In this document: one piece after another, positions 39,613-41,018 of the stretch | Layout of the letters: the number at the start of each line of letters is the position of its first letter | Numbering within the stretch: the first letter of the stretch is position 1 | Translations under genes and position numbers: made by a program | NCBI GenBank assembly: GCA_902788555.1 | Contig: CADAKQ010000021.1 | Span: 1 to 41,018 of the forward strand | Reading direction: 5' to 3' | Length of the DNA stretch: 41,018 bases | From: an uncultured Lachnospiraceae bacterium | GTDB lineage: Bacteria > Bacillota > Clostridia > Lachnospirales > Lachnospiraceae | Notes under the pieces: generated by a model | Told to the model about the DNA's origin: nothing | Database searches by the model: none | What the model saw: the letters and a program-made list of their open reading frames with translations, nothing else

Positions 39613-40698
39613 ATGAGCGAAAAGTTAAAGGTTGGTATCCTTGGCGGTACGGGTATGGTAGGTCAGAGATTTATTTCTCTTTTGGAAAATCACCCTTGGT
39701 TTGAGGTTGTAACTATAGCAGCCAGCCCAAGAAGTGCAGGAAAGACCTATGAAGAGGCAGTAGGTGGAAGATGGAAGATGGACACTCCTATGCCTGAGGC
39801 TGTCAAGAATATTATTGTTCATAATGTAAATGAAGTAGAAGAGGTTGCAAAGACCGTTGACTTTGTATTCAGTGCCGTAGATATGTCTAAGGATGAGATT
39901 AAGGCTATCGAGGAGGCTTATGCAAAGACAGAGACTCCGGTTGTTTCAAACAACAGTGCACACAGATGGACACCTGATGTTCCTATGGTGGTGCCTGAGA
40001 TTAATCCTGAGCATATGAAGGTTATTGAGTTCCAGAAGAAGAGACTCGGAACTACAAGAGGCTTTGTAGCGGTTAAGCCTAACTGTTCAATTCAAAGCTA
40101 TGCACCTGTTCTTACTGCATGGAAGGAATTTGAACCGTATGAGGTTGTTGCTACAACCTATCAGGCTATTTCCGGTGCAGGTAAGACCTTTGCAGACTGG
40201 CCGGAGATGGTTGGAAATATCATTCCATACATCGGTGGTGAGGAAGAAAAGTCTGAGAAGGAGCCTCTTAGAATCTGGGGTGAAATCAAGGACGGCGTTA
40301 TCGTTCCGGCTGAGTCACCTAAGATTACCTGTCAGTGTATAAGAGTTCCTGTTCTTAACGGACATACTGCAGCAGTATTTGTTAAGTTTAAGAAGAATCC
40401 TACTAAAGAACAGCTTATCCAAAAGCTGGTAGAGTTCAAGGGTGTTCCACAGGAGCTTGAGCTTCCGAGCGCACCAAAGCAGTTCATTCAGTATCTTGAG
40501 GAGGACAACAGACCTCAGGTTTCGCTTGATGTGGATTATGAAAATGGTATGGGTATCTCTGTTGGACGTCTCAGAGAGGATTCTATCTACGATTGGAAGT
40601 TTGTAGGCTTATCCCACAATACCGTAAGAGGTGCTGCAGGCGGAGCAGTCCTATGTGCTGAACTCTTAAAAGCACAGGGATATATAACCAAGAAATAA
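39613..40698 (+). CDS. asd: Aspartate-semialdehyde dehydrogenase
   Basis: Asd reduces aspartyl phosphate to aspartate semialdehyde, the branch point to lysine, threonine and methionine and to diaminopimelate for the wall. The 361-residue protein has the NADP-binding GILGGTGMVGQRF, the active-site Cys in VKPNCSIQ, and the catalytic His in LNGHTAAVFVKF. The sequence style (PNCSIQ, YQAISGAGK) matches the archaeal/fungal-type enzyme also found in Clostridia. ATG at 39613 is preceded by AAAGGTG with 8 nt spacing, and preferred to GTG at 39604. A terminator follows at 40742. Confidence 0.93.
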   Translation: MSEKLKVGILGGTGMVGQRFISLLENHPWFEVVTIAASPRSAGKTYEEAVGGRWKMDTPMPEAVKNIIVHNVNEVEEVAKTVDFVFSAVDMSKDEIKAIEEAYAKTETPVVSNNSAHRWTPDVPMVVPEINPEHMKVIEFQKKRLGTTRGFVAVKPNCSIQSYAPVLTAWKEFEPYEVVATTYQAISGAGKTFADWPEMVGNIIPYIGGEEEKSEKEPLRIWGEIKDGVIVPAESPKITCQCIRVPVLNGHTAAVFVKFKKNPTKEQLIQKLVEFKGVPQELELPSAPKQFIQYLEEDNRPQVSLDVDYENGMGISVGRLREDSIYDWKFVGLSHNTVRGAAGGAVLCAELLKAQGYITKK

Positions 40699-40741
40699 AT
40701 CGGTGGGATAATTGCATATATAAAAAAGAATATATAAACAT

Positions 40742-40790
40742 CAAAGGACTTTGTAACTATCTTAAAAGATGGTTTCATGGTCCTTTGTTT
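40742..40790 (+). terminator. Terminator after asd
   Basis: CAAAGGAC (40742-40749) pairs with GTCCTTTG (40780-40787), and inside it AACTATC pairs with GATGGTT. TTTT continues after the stem, giving an intrinsic terminator. Confidence 0.8.
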
Positions 40791-40873
40791 TGATTGAAAT
40801 TTCAGCCTTTTTGTGTTAGAGTTTAGAAAAGCATTAATAATGATTTTAGTGTTTTCATGAGGAGGTGTATATC

Positions 40874-41018
40874 GTGAAAAAGATTGGCATAGGATATGAG
40901 GATTACAAAAGATTCATAGATGATGATATGTATTACGTTGATAAGACAATGCTCATTTATGACGTTATAGAAAAAGGCGGAGTAGTCACACTGTTTACCA
41001 GACCGAGACGTTTCGGTA
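40874..41018 (+). CDS. AAA-ATPase-like protein (N-terminal fragment)
   Basis: The first 48 codons are visible before the window ends. KKIGIGYEDYKRFIDDDMYYVDKTMLI and TLFTRPRRFG match the N-terminus of the AAA-ATPase-like (PF09820, often with a C-terminal PD-(D/E)XK nuclease-like domain) family; the Walker A loop would follow directly. Translation probably starts at GTG 40874, since AGGAGGTG lies just upstream. These genes are usually present in many copies in Lachnospiraceae and Bacteroidetes genomes, with unknown function. Confidence 0.8.
   Translation, partial: MKKIGIGYEDYKRFIDDDMYYVDKTMLIYDVIEKGGVVTLFTRPRRFG

Overview
The window looks like a chromosomal segment of a low-GC Gram-positive anaerobe of the class Clostridia, most likely a Lachnospiraceae member. 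The signs are AT-rich DNA, strong AGGAGG-type ribosome-binding sites, an indolepyruvate:ferredoxin oxidoreductase, small DUF6472 and DUF1292 proteins, a very large SpaA/Cna_B surface protein with an ATLSDA motif behind its signal peptide, and DUF4143-type and AAA-ATPase-like proteins. The genus cannot be told from the sequence alone. Apart from a DUF1292 gene and a LysR-family regulator, every gene is on the + strand.

Layout. (1) 1-470: a 74-bp tandem repeat, then a flavin reductase-like gene and an acyltransferase-3 membrane protein whose terminator overlaps its own stop codon. (2) 2.2-5.1 kb: a likely operon of a lipoprotein, a small membrane protein and an ECF sigma factor fused to a transmembrane segment and an extracellular domain. 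(3) 5.2-7.3 kb: an AAA/DUF4143 ATPase and RNase HI with its own good promoter. (4) 7.4-13.4 kb: a tight six-gene operon iorA-iorB-acyltransferase-GT8-GT8/acyltransferase fusion-DUF6472, closed by a bidirectional terminator shared with the convergent DUF1292 gene. (5) 13.9-17.5 kb: a heterodimeric ABC exporter with one degenerate ATP site. (6) 17.5-18.0 kb: a long imperfect inverted repeat around a terminator. (7) 18.1-26.6 kb: one 2845-residue cell-wall adhesin. (8) 26.7-28.7 kb: an EamA transporter and a convergent LysR regulator. (9) 28.9-40.7 kb: a biosynthetic supercluster leuC-leuD, purC, leuB, ilvD, ilvB, serC, serA, asd, covering steps of leucine, isoleucine/valine, serine, aspartate-family and purine synthesis. 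(10) The window ends inside an AAA-ATPase-like gene.

The most notable discovery is in region 9. Each of leuC, purC, leuB and ilvD is preceded, 21-30 nt before its start codon, by a copy of the same structured element. A conserved core of about 82-129 nt is set inside an outer stem of 20 or more base pairs. The outer stems differ completely in sequence between copies yet remain self-complementary. Inside the core, helix P2 shows a double compensatory change, P1 changes in both arms, and the apical cap keeps a tandem G-A pair flanked by covarying pairs. This is what a conserved RNA structure looks like, and I do not recognise it as a T-box, SAM, lysine or ykkC-type element. asd has a different long hairpin at the same spacing. 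The leuC copy starts just downstream of a promoter that carries a perfect T-N11-A LysR operator centred about 65 bp upstream of the predicted transcription start, so the divergent LysR protein probably controls this cluster.

Other points of interest are the membrane-tethered sigma factor, the GT8-acyltransferase fusion in an operon with indolepyruvate oxidoreductase, the non-LPXTG sorting signal on the giant adhesin, and the inverted repeat near 17.6 kb.
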